Of a stretch of DNA of 64,000 nucleotides, positions 35,201 through 47,173 are shown in pieces; within the stretch, counting starts at the first letter, position 1; every line of letters starts with the position of its first letter. Position numbers and translations under genes: made by a program. Under the pieces are notes generated by a model that worked only from the letters and a program-made list of their open reading frames with translations, had not been told where the DNA came from and did not search any database. Origin of the DNA: Limonium bicolor (Eukaryota; Streptophyta; Magnoliopsida; Caryophyllales; Plumbaginaceae). Where the stretch lies: assembly GCA_023374045.1 (NCBI GenBank), contig CM041777.1:103804046-103868045 (forward strand), written 5' to 3'.

Positions 35201-38200
35201 ACTATATAGTTTCGGTTTTAATTAACCTAGGAGATGTACATAATTTTTGTATAATTTTTAGAAGCTTAACCAAGCTTAAAACATAAATATTAGCTTAGTA
35301 AACTTACTTCTTAACAAAGGTGGTTAAGTGCTTGAACTCTTCTTGAATCTCCAAGCTTTCTCCAAGGAATTTTTGATGCTCCACTTCGGTTATATGCAAG
35401 TGGTGAAGGAGTTTAGGAGTTAGATCTTCAATAAAGATCTTAAGTAGATTTGTAAGTAGTTTTACAAGGATTTACCTTAAGCTTTTTCTCCTTATAAATT
35501 CGGCTCACTTAAGGTGGATGAAGAACAAGTTTTCCTTCATGAAAATGAAGAAGAAAAGAGCCTTAGAAGAAGTAGGATTTGGTTACAGATAAAAATGTGC
35601 TTTAAGGATTTACAAGCATTAAAACTACCTTAAGATAACCTTGAGATGCTCCTTGGTTTAATGTTGGTTTGGACAACCTCCTTGGAACATTAGTTGATGC
35701 CGAAATGCTATGGTGTGCTAGGAAGAGTTTTGCTTCAAGGCTTGACAAGAAATGCTAGGAAATTACCTTAAAGATAAAGATAGAAGTTAAAACTCCATTA
35801 ATGGACTTAAGAGCTTCAAAGGAAGAAGATGAAGGAAGAAGAGAGAGGAGGGAGCCTTACCAATTCGGAAGTGAAGTGTGCAAGGGGAAGAATGAGACTA
35901 AGCTCACGTAAGAAGAAGAGAATGCAATTGGAATTGATTTTTGTTTTGTTAATTTTTAATGTCAATTGACTATTCTTTTCCTTAGTTTATTACATAGGTT
36001 ATTGGCTCAATAAATGCCCATGTTCCTAGCATGTGTTCGGCCATAATGCAAGACAAGGCAATGTGGAGGAAAATAATGTGAGCTAGAAGACAAGGTAAGA
36101 AAGTAAGGCTTTATTCCTTTGATTTTTCAATGTTTGTAACTTGTCTTCTTCTTCATTGTAGGTGCACGATTTCAAGCTCAAATGGGGGGTCTCAATCGGT
36201 AATGAAGAGCCAAGGACAAGCATGTTAGGTCACTTGAATTATAAGGAATCAAAAAAGGTGGAATAAGAATCCACTTTTTACTTTTTGCATTTTGTTTTTG
36301 TCTAGCTCACATGGCCTTGTTCCATGGCCTTATTTCGACAGCTTGATGGTCAAATGAGACATACATACTTTGACATTAAGTATTCTAACACATGGGAAGG
36401 TGAGTCATCATGTCTTATGCCTTTTATAAATTTTAATGTAAGTTTTTATACTAGTTTTTGGACATAAAATCGGCCCCTATAGAGCACCTTGTTTGACACT
36501 GCCATTAATTGATTTAGAGGGTCATTTTAACCCTATTTAAGATTCTTAATTCGTGGCATGTCAAAAACTACAAGGTAATTGCGTAAAACGCGTTTTTGTG
36601 ACACCCGAAGGTGTGTTTTTGTGCTCTAAGGATATTTTGTAAAATAAATTGTCTTTATGAGTTCCAAGTGTTTATAAACACTTATTATAGTAAATAAACA
36701 TATATTAAGATGTTACATTGAGTTATATGGGGTTACATTAACCCGTGACATAATTTACGAGCCATCGGGACACTCCCGGGCAAAAAGGAGCGTTAAGAAA
36801 TCCTCCTGTGGTTTTTGTTGAATTTTGAGAAACCACTTCGTGGTTTCTCTTTAGAATGGTTAGTAATGATGTTAGGAACTCTAGGAATTAATTTTATAGG
36901 AGTTTGTGCCACCTCGGCACTCCTCCGGGCTTTTCGTGCTTTAAGGGGCGTGTGTGAGCACTCCCGAGCGTTTTGCGTTTTGACTGGATATAGCCTAGGG
37001 AATATGTTTAATATTCATATAATGATGTATGACCATTTGGTTTAAGTTTTAGAAGGTCATACAAGGTCATGCTTGATCGTATGTTTCTAAGGCGTTTTAG
37101 CGTTTATGGAGAAACGACTATTTTTACGTAACGTTCTCATGCATGGGTTTGCATGCGTACGTGAAATGATTTATTTTTGAACTATTTTCCATTAAATAAT
37201 GGTTTTATAATGTTAATTAGATTTGGGGTATTTCACTTCGCAACTATCTAGTTAATTATAAGCTTAGTGAATGTGCAAAAATGTAAATAAAAGAAAAAAG
37301 ATGTAAATTGAGGGGTTTGGGGGTTTTTGGTTGTAATTGGAGAGATAAACGGAAAGTAATAAAAATAATCTAACTAAACTAGGATAGGTATAGATCATGA
37401 TGGATCTTTGCACCCATGACCTCTTTACTGCCGATTGTCGACTATTGAACTCGTAGCTAAACAATGGGAATGCTTAATTAACTAATAATCTAATCTATGC
37501 CTACCCATCCAAACCAATATAATGGAGACTTCTTAATCAACTAAGCCCCAGGTCAACCGATAGCACTAAGTTCAAGTTCCCCTAAGATGCAATGTAGTTT
37601 AATCTCAAAATCATCAAAAATAGGGTACACCGTTCTATTCCCCAACGGTTTAGGTCTCTATATCAGAATAGCATTTTCATAGAATCCCACAAAATGCTAA
37701 ACTAGTCGGTAGGCTAAGCCAACCAATTTAACACATAGATGATAATTTGGGCAAAACCCTAAAAAATCCCCAAATCATGAGTAACAAGTTTAGAGGCCAT
37801 AAACACTCAATACTCATCTTCATTAAGCACAAGGACTTAAATTAAGCATAAACACAAATTCAAGTTTAAACAATGAAGTTTAGGGATTAAGGGGCAATAT
37901 CCTTATCCCAAGCTACAATAAGACTACACAACCATTAAAGCACAAAAATAAGAGAGGGGAGAAGAAATGGTCATGGGAGGTAGAAGAGGGAGCTTCAATA
38001 AAGGTGATCCTTCTCCTCCTTTTCTTCTTCTTCTTCCTTTCCTTTTTTCTTCTTCTTTCCTCTTTTCTCTTCTTTTCCTGCCGGTTTTGTTTTGTGTAGA
38101 ATGCCCTTTTCTCCTCTCTTTTTCTCCTTTTAAAGCAGAAATCTGGGCAAATTTTAGGCCGACCAACCGTGAGTGATTTTAAGTCCAACCAACGGTCCCT

Positions 38201-38227
38201 GGTCGGTTGGTAACTTCCTACTGACCT
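32282..38227 (-). repeat. LTR of the Athila-like element (interrupted)
   Basis: Without the 4862-bp solo LTR and one TSD this is about 1.08 kb. On the minus strand it carries an inverted-repeat block (about 38215-38150), a TATA-like TTTAAAAGG (38134-38126) and a purine-rich leader (37980-38120), and it ends GCACACA before the PBS. The upstream end is lost at 38227, where another LTR begins. The tract 37253-37960 shows no coding potential. Confidence 0.6.
32374..37235 (-). mobile_element. Solo LTR, 4.86 kb, probable chromovirus (Tekay/Del-type)
   Basis: In minus orientation it starts TGAAATACCCC and ends GGGTGTTACA. The flanking 5-bp TSD CTTCG (32369-32373 and 37236-37240) is perfect, and joining the flanks restores GGGACTTCGCAACTATC. 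It is the same length class as 47174-52137, and the last about 150 bp match (GCCTTGTT.GTCAC, AACGGCATTGTA, CCGCTGC). It holds no PBS, PPT or pol, so it is one LTR left by recombination. The 33700-36700 part is very AT-rich and non-coding. Lineage is inferred from LTR termini only. Confidence 0.8.
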
Positions 38228-41200
38228 TGTAACCCCTATTCTTAATCTCGTATAGTGGACATTTCATAGCATAAATAAATATATGAGTCGCAGCGGAAAA
38301 TATATACAACCGTAGTATATAATGTAATACAAGTTTATAAGTGTGATAATAAAATACCATTAACTACCCAAAAGTATCCTGCACTCCAGCTTCGGTCTCG
38401 ATTGAGCACCTGTAATATGTATGCCACAACGGGCTCAGCACAAACCGCTGAATATGCTAAAGTGTAATCCTAGGATTCATTAGACTCCTTAAGTCAATTA
38501 GTTGTCTTAATATACGGTTCATTTTCATGCGGATCCGTTTTATAAGTATATAATAAAACTGTAAATGCTATAATTAAACACCCAACAGTCATCCAATATA
38601 ACCACATCATTCACAAATAATTCATACACATTATCAAAATGATAAACGAGTAAATACGATAATGAAATGAAAGTCATCTCTTGTGACGTTCTAGTTACGC
38701 GGCCTTCGAGGCCCATTGATCGTTATCCATGATTGCAAGGGATATTGAAGTCTCGTACTATAATGTATCTGGTACTTGTAGTCTCATTCGTTTTACATTT
38801 ACTCTTAACTCATAGTGGGTGTCATGTTAGGACAACCCCTTTATAATTCATAATGTTTATTTAATTGGATAGTCATCCTGTTTGCACCAACAGCTAAAGC
38901 TATCAAAATTTGACCCAACTTGAAAACCCGTCCGTTTTATCCGAACCCGAAACCCGGCTGAAACCCAAAAATATTTAAATATAATAAACCCGAAACCCAA
39001 CTGGGTAAAACCCAAATGACCCGAACCCGAAATGACCCAAAAAATTTATAACCCGAAATCGACCCAAACCCGAAATGATCCGAAATAATAGTACTAAAAT
39101 TATCCAAACTCGAATAACATAAAATAATAGTGACCATAAATTGACCCAAACCTGAATGACCCAAATAAATATGACAAAAAAACTTGATTCAAGCGTAGTA
39201 TATCCGAATGAAATTTAGAATAGACATTGTATTGACTTTTCTCTAATCTATATGTAGTATATTCTTATAGAAATTAGGTATATATTTATTTAATAATTTT
39301 TTCAAAAAATATTAACCATGACCCAAAATAACCGAAACCCAATTCTATCTGACACTATTACAACCCGAACCTGATTTGACCTGAACCCGATTTGACCCAA
39401 ACCCAAATGACCCGAACCCAAAATGACTCGAAAGTTTAATGACACGAACGGATAATGACCTAAAAAGATATGACCCAAAACCCGAACGGATAACCCGTTT
39501 GACAGCTCTACCAACAGCAGTGCCCTCCAGCCAATGATACAAAAATCTCTGGACCTCCTATGTGCCTAAATGAAGGCGTCTCAAGTGGTCGTAGCCATGC
39601 ACCATCAGTAATGCCCTCCGACCAACGATCAAATGTGGCTCGCTGGATTTCCATGAGCGAACCCAATTTGGTAGTCCATCTCTAGTGATCACTCTGTCCA
39701 ACCAGGTAGTCCGAGACTACCCTGGTTTCTCCTCCTCATAAACCAATTATCCATGTGATTAAGTAACTTAATCAATTTACCTAAGATATACTCTTAGGTT
39801 CTAAAGAATACATTATCATATAGTTGCCATTTAGGTCTTACACATTCACCTATAAGTCATCTAGGTTATTTTCATGTCGAGTACAAATGCTCTAGAGATT
39901 AATATTACCGGATCTCTTTCCTAAGTTATTTACTTAGGGTTGATTAGGAATAATAGGATATGTTATTGAACTTTCATAAGTAATGATCTTTCCTAATCTT
40001 TCTCGTAACTTAAGTCAAGTTGTCATCGATATTACTTTAGTCCGAAAGACATTCGTGCACAGTTAATAACACAAGATTATCGAGCAAATAAATCATATAA
40101 TATCACATGCATATAGCACACATATCACTCTTATCAACCATATACAAACATGTCATAACCCAAGGAAACCCTTAGGACATTCGGACCACACAATAACATA
40201 TTGTACACCTAACAAAGAGAGAGAGTAGACGTCCGAACCTCGTCGTCCGTCCTCTATACGCACGTCCTTTAATGTACGTCCTCTAATGCACTCAGCTCTG
40301 GAAGGCGGGACTAAGCATTAGCTCTCTATAATGTTAACTAAGTCGGTATCCCGATTAGTCACTAATCCCCCGATAATTACCCCGTGATTGTTCAGTGTTA
40401 TCATTCGGGTTTTAAATAGTTCAGGATTAGTTATTTAATCCTTTAGTTATGTTAACAATATCATGGTGTATTAATTTACCACTTAGGATTTAATCCTAAC
40501 AAACCTATCTCATTTATTCATAGGTTTATTATATATAAGTATATATATATATATCCATATAGTTTGTTACTATATATTACTTGTACAATTGACCTTATAG
40601 TATTATTAATATTTAAATCCTCATTTAATTCATGAGTTGGTGAACTTGGCCCTCTTTGGTCAATTAGGTTGACTTGGTAAACATTTATAAGTCAACACTA
40701 CTATTATATATCCCATGATATAATTCACTGAATTATATAATTCATTATCTTATGTAACCCCTTATACCATGACATTAAGTCTTAAGGTTTTAATGTCACA
40801 TAATGAAATTTCCCACCTTATAATAAACTCCATAATAGTTTAATAGATTCCTTAATCATGTTATATATCTTATAACATTCCAAATATTCATACTCCACTT
40901 GTATGAATTATAAATCTCTTTAATTCTTGTCACACTCATTATTTTATGTGAGTTACAAACTCCCTTTAGTTTTATTATTTTCACATACTAACATTTAGAC
41001 CTTATCTCGAATGTTAATTTAATATGGTTCCCAACCATATAACTACCAATCCTAATTCATCACATTCTCAACCTTGGTATATAATCCATAATACCTTTTA
41101 CTTATATATTCATATATTTTCATATGAATTATAAAATTCTTATCATTAACACTAACTCCATAAAATGACATTATGATCATAGTCTTAATGCTATGTCAAG

Positions 41201-41465
41201 TAATCCCTCAACCTTACCTTATAATCATCCTTAAAACTCCATAATTCTTGGCATAGCCCTATATTGAACCATTATTGCACTTTTGCCACAAATGTTATCT
41301 AAACGTACAATTTAATTTCTAACTTTCTAAAATTACATTTTGACCCCTTACATTTTCTTAAGTTTACAAACAACTACTAACCTTTCCTTAATTCACATTC
41401 CTATCATTTATTTCTCTTAATTGGTCAAACCTCCAACTTTCCCTCCTAAGTTGACCATAATCTGC
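38228..41465 (-). mobile_element. Partial LTR of the same 4.9-kb family, truncated
   Basis: The left end TGTAACCCC with CGCAGCGGAAAATATATAC matches the minus-oriented end of the solo LTR at 32374 (TGTAACACCCC, GCAGCGGAAATAAATAC). GGGCTCAGCACAAACCGCT corresponds to GGGGCTCAGCAAACAATGCT there. No opposite end (GGGGTATTTCA) is found before the Athila LTR at 41466. Only about 2.6 kb of LTR remains once the MITE is subtracted. The remainder is AT-rich without genes. Confidence 0.65.
38895..39510. mobile_element. hAT-type MITE, 616 bp, made of ACCCGAA repeats
   Basis: A perfect 8-bp TSD CCAACAGC flanks it (38887-38894, 39511-39518). The termini are inverted repeats: TAAAGCTATCAAA on the left against TAGAGCTGTCAAA read from the right. 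The body consists largely of degenerate ACCCGAAATGACCC units at both sides of an AT-rich centre. The 8-bp TSD and TA(G/A)AGCTGTCAAA ends fit hAT non-autonomous elements. There is no transposase ORF; apparent minus-strand ORFs are repeat translations. Confidence 0.85.
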
Positions 41466-41743
41466 TGATAAGTGATGAAATAGTGCTATCTCAAGGTCTT
41501 TATTCACCGTCATTTTATTTGGTGCATGACTTATTTAACCACTTTATGGAGTATTTTTGTGATTATTAGTGATCTTATACTTTTGACATATTCAAATAGG
41601 TAAATACTCATATGAGTACATTTTGAAAGCATAATTTGAGGATGCATCAATGTTTGAGCACTTCGGGAAGGACGCCAAGCCAACGGGAAGCATCGGGAGA
41701 ATTCTGGCACAAAAGAAGAACTTTCTGGTCTCGACCTACCTTG

Positions 41744-41935
41744 GGACCGACCTTGGGAAGGTCGATCCGACCTTGTCCAGTTCTTCGGTAACACACTGGA
41801 ATAGACTGACCTTGGGACCGACCTTGGCCAAGGTCAGTCGAACTTAAAATCTGTCACGTGCCTCGTTCATAGAGAGTCCGACCGACCCCGAGACCGACCT
41901 TGGCAAGGTTGGTCAGACATAAATTTTGCCCAGAT
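41744..41935 (+). repeat. Inverted-repeat cassette, three units, Athila LTR
   Basis: Units of about 70-76 bp start GACCGACCTTGG and fold back on AAGGTCGGTCG-like sequence (GACCGACCTTGGCCAAGGTC at about 41817 is nearly a perfect palindrome). The last unit ends ATAAATTTTGCCCAGATTC just upstream of the TATA-like box. Confidence 0.85.
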
Positions 41936-42006
41936 TCATCTTTTAAAATGCTATATTTTTTGAGGCTTCCTTATTCATTCTTCACTACACACGTTTCCAA
42001 CTAAAG

Positions 42007-42046
<40 letters not shown>
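42007..42046 (+). repeat. (GA)n microsatellite
   Basis: An uninterrupted GA run of about 38 bp in the transcribed leader of the Athila LTR. Confidence 0.97.
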
Positions 42047-42050
<4 letters not shown>

Positions 42051-42733
42051 AAAATAAGGGAGACAAGAAGAGAAGAGGAGGAGGAAGAAGACATTGAAGA
42101 TTCTACCTCTATTAAAGCTTGGAAGCTCCTCTAATGGTTATTTCTCCCTTCTCCCTTCTTTTTCCTTTATTTATGGCTGAGTAGTTCCATTGGTATCCCA
42201 GGATGGGGCTTGACCCTCTTTTTGCTCATTGAATGCTAGAAACCGAACTCATTTAATACTCTTGTTTTATTCCCTTCAATATCAATTAATGCTTTAAATT
42301 GATCTCTTATTGCATTTATGGTGGTTTCATTCAATAATTAAGGGGTTTGGCTAATTAGGTAAGAATTGGATTTTCCATGATTTGGGGATTCATGAGTTGA
42401 GCTCTAATAGACAATGAGTTAATGAGTTATGGTTTTGAGATTCTTTGGCTGAATTAGGTGATTCCCTACTATCCTAGGGTACTCTTCCACCCATTTCCCT
42501 TAAACAAATATTTTACTGTTTTATTACTTTTTCATTGACAAACAACCAAGCTTGCCTCTGGCTAAACCCTCGTTTACTATTTTTATTTGCGTTTTTACTC
42601 AAATACCGGAGCTTGGGATTTAGAAACCAATTTCCTTGTGGATATGACACTTGTTATATTACAACGAATTTGGGTGCACTTGCCCGTTTAGCTAGGTTTA
42701 ATTACTATGTTTGTAATTTTCCCAACAAGTTTA

Positions 42734-42751
42734 TGGCGCCATTGCCGGGGA
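42734..42751 (+). other. Primer binding site of the Athila element
   Basis: TGGCGCCATTGCCGGGGA, the Athila-type PBS (commonly attributed to tRNA-Asp), starts 6 bp after the LTR end. Confidence 0.9.
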
Positions 42752-42931
42752 AATTGATTATTCAATTTCCCTAGGTTCGGTATTTTAGTTTTTGTGTATT
42801 TAATGCTTTTTTCTTGTTCATTCTCTTTTTGTTATTTGTGTGTTTAGTTGTTTGTCTATATTCTTACCTTTCCTACTACTTAAGAGTATTTGGTGTTGGT
42901 GTGGTTTAGGTACCTTCTGTTTTCTCGTTGT

Positions 42932-44251
42932 ATGCCAAACACCCGAGCCAAGGGATCTCCACTTGTTAGTCCGAGACCCAAGCTCGAGCGTTCTTTGTTG
43001 CGAGCCATCCAAAGTTTAAAAAATCCAACCATGGCTGATCAAGAATCGGGAATAGAAGATAACGGGAACCCACAACAAATGGCTCTCAAAGACTACAACC
43101 AGCCGGACACCGAAGGGAGACCTTCGGCCATAGTCCTACCGGAGTTGACGTTTCAAGAGGCCGGACAATGAGTATTCAAGGCCCACTACATCACTGCTGT
43201 CCGGGACTTAGGAAAATTCAACGGAGCAAATCCCGATGAAGCTCCCAATCACCTAAGTCTTTTCCTCGACTTTTGCAACTCATTTGGTAAAGCTGGAAGA
43301 GTTAATGAGAGGATACGCCTGCAGCTCTTCCCTCACTCGCTGTCCGACGCTGCATCAAAATGGTATAGGAGCTTACCGTCAAAGTCAATCCACACTTGGG
43401 CACAAATGGCTCAAAAATTTCTTGCCAAGTATTACCCCACGAGTAGAGCGAGGCAATTAATTGGAGAGATTAATACTTTTTGCCAAGAGCCGGGAGAGGC
43501 GTTATACGACGCATGGGACTGAGTCAAAGACATGTTGATGAATTGCTCCCACCACGGCTTGGATGGCCAATCATTATGTCTATCATTTTTCAATGGTCTC
43601 GACGATTCGAATAGGCTCCTTGTGAACTCCTCAACTGGAGGAAGCTTCAAGACTAAGTCACCTCAAGAGGGGATGGAACTCCTAGTGGTAATGACTAGTA
43701 ACACAAGGCAATGGTCTAAGCCTAAGGGAAGAGCACCACGAGCAGCGGGTCTCCTTCATGTTGAGCCCACCGATCATCTCTCCGCTCAACTCTCTTCACT
43801 CACCAAGATGGTGGAGAAGCTAGCTATAGCTCAAAAGGAAACAACAAAGTCTATAGCTTCTTCTTCATCATCATCATCATCTCCATCTGCATCTACTTCA
43901 ATCCAAGAGGGGTGCGCAATTTGTGGGGGTCCTCATGAGACCCATTTTTGCGAAGGAAAAGCTTACGCTGATCTATATGAGGATGTAAACTTTGTAGGCA
44001 ACCGCCCTGGATACAACTACAACCAGCAAAACGCCCGATGGAGGAACCATCCAAACTTCTCATGGAGAAGTAATGACCAAACCCAAGGGGGTCAAGCAAT
44101 GCTTCCAACAAACCCACGGGATACCGGTCACAAGGGTCATCTCAAATGTCTAACCTACAAATGGGTTACCGACCACAAGGAGCACCTCCGAGCTTTCAAC
44201 AACAACATCAACAACCTCCTCCCCCTTCCACGGATGCCAATGCCAAGCTAA
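42932..44251 (+). pseudogene. gag: Gag of the Athila element (two in-frame TGA stops)
   Basis: ATG at 42932 (MPNTRAKGSPLVSPRPK). One frame runs to 44251 except for TGA at 43169 and TGA at 43520. The capsid region is clear at 43240-43640 (NHLSLFLDFCNSFGK, LQLFPHSLSDAASKWYRSLP, YPTSRARQLIGEI), and the knuckle CAICGGPHETHFC follows at about 43913. Both stops are one C-to-T change from CGA (Arg), the signature of decay at methylated CpG. A frame change near 44120-44146 moves the reading frame into the next ORF. Confidence 0.88.
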
Positions 44252-45330
44252 GAGACATGATGAAGAATCTTGTCTCGGTTGTGCACACTAAGGCGGCTGA
44301 TTTGGATGCTTTTAAAGCAAGTCAAGAAGCCACCAACAAAAGGGTTGAAGCTCAACTTGAAAGCATCTCCCAACAAGTTTCTCAAAGACCACCGGGTGTT
44401 CTTCCAAGTCAAGCCAAGCCCAATCCAAGAGAGCAAGCGAAAGCGGTAACATTAAGGAGTGGGAGACTGCTTGATCCATCATGCTCACAAAAGGACATGG
44501 AATCACAAGAAGATGAAGCACAAGAAGAAGAGCAAGAGATTGTTGAGGAGCCCCCATCTCCACCTAAGGAAGTTTCCAAGGAGAAAGAGTCTCCTGAACC
44601 CTCTACTTCTACTACCCTTGCAAAGCATCTTCCCCCTCTTCCTTTTCCCAATCTCAAAAAGATAAATTTGGATGAACAATTTGGGAAGTTTCTAAACATT
44701 TTCAAGAAATTAACAATTAACATTCCTTTTTCTGATGCTTTAAAACAGATGTCGATTTATGCTAAATTCATGAAGGACATCATCGCAAACAAAAGATCGC
44801 TGGAAGAAGCGGAAACCGTTCACATCACCGAAGAAGTTTCAGCGGTTCTACAAAGAAGTCTACCTCCAAAGCTTGGAGATCCCGGTTTGCCTATTGTTCC
44901 TTGCTTTATCGGTGAAATTGATTGTGGTAGTGGGCTATGTGATTTAGGTGCTAGTATAAAACTTATGCCTCTCTCAACTTTTAATAAGCTTGGTATTCTT
45001 AAATGCACCCCCACTCTTATTCAATTGCAATTAGCGGATAGATCTTTGGTTATCCCTAAAGGAAAGGTAGAGGACTTGGTAGTAACTGTTGGCACATTTG
45101 TCTTCCCAGTTGATTTCATTGTGATAGACATGGAAGAGGACCAGAGAGTGCCACTGATTTTGGGTAGACCTTTCATGAGAACTGATAGGGCCCTTATAGA
45201 TGTGGAGAAAGGCAAAATAATTCTGCGACTTCATGATGAAATATTAGAATTTGACGTGTCTAAAGTAGTGAAGAGACCCTCACAGGCTGAGGCTGTTTTT
45301 ACTATAGATGTCATAGATTCAATTGTGTAG
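44146..45330 (+). pseudogene. Gag C-terminus and aspartic protease of the Athila element
   Basis: A 394-codon open stretch, frame-shifted from the upstream gag. The N-terminal third is Gln/Pro-rich (QQQHQQPPPPST) with a helical region. It continues with an acidic linker and the Athila-typical block INIPFSDALKQMSIYAKFMKD. The protease follows at about 44900-45330 with active site CDLGASIKLMPLS (D-L-G instead of D-T/S-G, usual in Athila), the QLADRS motif and the VPLILGRPF flap end. It stays open over nearly 1.2 kb. A short spacer with no gene (45331-45416) precedes RT. Confidence 0.88.
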
Positions 45331-45416
45331 GATCACTCACTCTCTCCCTTATCAAACGTGATGCCCTTTAATTAGCTTTGTTTGAGGCTTGTGTTGAATA
45401 GGAGTTTCATCCAGAA

Positions 45417-46696
45417 ATGACTAAAATGGTGGCTGAGTTGAACAGCATATTTTCTGGCCATAGATCATGCTATCCACCACCCGAACTATTGGAACACGCT
45501 GCTCAAAAGCCGTTACCCTTGGTTGAGAAGCCTCCCACTGTGGAGATGAAACCTCTACCCTCTCATCTCAAATATGCTTATTTGACTGACCCGTGTGTTC
45601 TACCTGTTATTATCTCTTCTTCTTTGATAGGTGCACAAGAGGAAAGTCTGATAAAGGTGCTTCAAAGCCATAAATGGGCTATCGGGTGGACTATAGTCGA
45701 CATCAAGGGAATCAACCCTCATTTCTGCACCCACCAGATATTCATGGAAGATGACTACAGGTCGTTGGTCCAACCTTAGAGAAGATTAAATCCGAACATG
45801 AAGAACGTTGTCAAGAAAGAAGTTCTCAAACTCTTGGATGTGGGGATTATATATGCCATCTCCGACAGCATGTGGGTGAGTCCCGTGCAAGTAGTCCCAA
45901 AGAAAGGAGGTGTTACTGTCGTCCCCAACGAAAAGGGTGAGCTGGTGTCTCAGAGGACTACCAACGGCTGGAGAGTCTGCATTGACTACCGGAAGCTGAA
46001 CACCGCCACTAGAAAAGACCATTCCCTCTCCCATTCATTGATCAAATGCTCGACAGGTTGGCGGGGCAAGACTAACATTGCTTATTGGATGGATATTTGG
46101 GGTATCTCAAAATCCCCATAGCTCTTGAGGATCAGGAGAAGACGACATTTACATGCTCTTATGGGACGTTTTCCTACACCCGGATGCCTTTCAGGCTTTG
46201 CAACGCCCTGGCCACATTTCAGAGATGCATGATGTCAATCTTCTCCGACTTCCTAGAAAAGAGCATTGAGGTCTTTATGGACGACTTCTCCGTCTTCGGC
46301 CCCTCCTTCGACACTTGCTTGGACAACCTTGAGGCTATATTGATCTGGTGTGAAGAGACAAACCTTGTGCTAAATTGTGAGAAGTGCCATTTTATGGTAA
46401 GAGACGGAATTGTTTTGGGGCACAAGATCTCTTCAAAGGGTATTGAGGTTGACAAGGCTAAAATTGAAGTGATTGAAAAGCTACCTCCTCCGACATCCGT
46501 GAAAGATATTCGAAGCTTTCTAGGTCATGCCGGGTTTTATAGAAGGTTCATCAAGGACTTCTCCAAAATCTCAAAGCCTCTCTGTGACCTCTTAGCCAAG
46601 GATGTGAAATTTGTATTCACCAAGGAGTGCCTTAATGCCTTCAACACACTCAAGCAGTGCCTTATCTCTGCACCTATTGTGATATCCCCCGATTGA
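45417..46696 (+). pseudogene. pol: Reverse transcriptase of the Athila element (broken)
   Basis: RT blocks visible in order: HKWAIGWTIVDIKGINPHFC, a TAG at 45777 (likely former Gln) before RRLNPNMKNVVKKEV, SPVQVVPKKGG, WRVCIDYRKLNTATRKDH, a frameshift near 46020-46085, LDGYLGYLKIPIA-like text, TRMPFRLCNALATFQRCM, and the catalytic FMDDFSVFG (about 46272-46299, F-M-D-D as in Athila). The thumb LGHKISSKGIEVDKAKIEVI and connection FLGHAGFYRRFIKDFSKI follow. It closes at TGA 46694, a probable former Trp codon. Confidence 0.9.
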
Positions 46697-47173
46697 AGTT
46701 TACCGTTTGAGATCATGTGTGACGCCAGTGACTATGCGGTGGGGGCGGTCTTTTGTCAAAAGAATGAGAAGATATTGAGGAGTATCTATTATGCTAGTAG
46801 AAGTCTCAATGATGCCCAAAAGAACTACACCACCACCGAGAAGGAGCTGCTAGCAGTGGTTTTAGCCCTCGACAAATTCCGATCCTACCTCTTGGGCAGC
46901 AAGGTTATAGTGCACACCGACCATTCAGCGCTCGAGTATTTGTTCAACAAGGGTGATGCAAAGCCTATACTTCTCCGATGGATTCTTCTCCTTCAAGAAT
47001 TTGAGATAGAGATCCGGGACAAACCGGGTGTGGAAAATGTTATGGCTGATCATCTCTCTCAATTGGAGGCTCCTGATGATGGTGTGCCAATCAATGAATT
47101 CTTCCCCGATGAGATCATCTTCATGATTGCAGAGACTTGAGACCATTGGTATGCGGACTTTGCAAATTATTTG
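46697..47173 (+). pseudogene. RNase H and first residues of integrase, Athila element
   Basis: Same frame as RT beyond the TGA. MCDASDYAVGAVFCQK, YYASRSLNDAQKNYTTTEKE, VIVHTDHSALEYLF and DHLSQLE give the D-E-D-D RNase H pattern. A TGA at 47138 precedes WYADFANYL, the beginning of Athila integrase, which ends at 47173 where the 4.96-kb LTR starts. Confidence 0.88.

Larger units (their letters stand above)
31290..38227 (-). mobile_element. Athila-like element, 5' portion, minus strand
   Basis: Reading the minus strand from right to left there is an LTR (to 32282), a PBS at 32276-32259 and a protein with two zinc knuckles (32142-31308). After this the element is cut by the Tat-lineage 3' end. 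No protease or RT is present. The PBS matches that of the Athila element at 42734 at most positions, and the LTR shares a promoter-proximal block with the Athila LTR. It may be a truncated or a non-autonomous relative. A solo LTR (32374-37235) is nested in its LTR. Confidence 0.65.
41466..42727 (+). repeat. 5' LTR of the Athila element (1262 bp)
   Basis: It starts TGATAAGTGATGAAATAG and ends TTTTCCCAACA, 6 bp before the PBS. It carries the GACCGACC cassette (41744-41935), a TATA-like region (about 41945-41960, GCTATATTTTTTG) and a long GA microsatellite in the leader. The 3' partner LTR is missing, so the left end is inferred from the TG start and from where similarity to the neighbouring AT-rich LTR ends. 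Confidence 0.75.
41466..47173 (+). mobile_element. Athila-lineage Ty3/gypsy retrotransposon, 3' truncated
   Basis: It has a 5' LTR (TGATAAGTGATG... to ...CCCAACA), PBS TGGCGCCATTGCCGGGGA, gag, protease of the DLGA type, RT and RNase H in order. It stops abruptly in the first residues of integrase (WYADFANYL) at 47173, where another LTR begins. Env-like region and 3' LTR are absent. Premature stops are mostly TGA/TAG at former CGA, TGG or CAG codons, plus three frame changes. Confidence 0.9.

Noticed and set aside
37913..38188. Lys/Arg/Glu-rich minus-strand ORFs
   Set aside because: Product of the purine-rich leader of the Athila-like LTR; low complexity.
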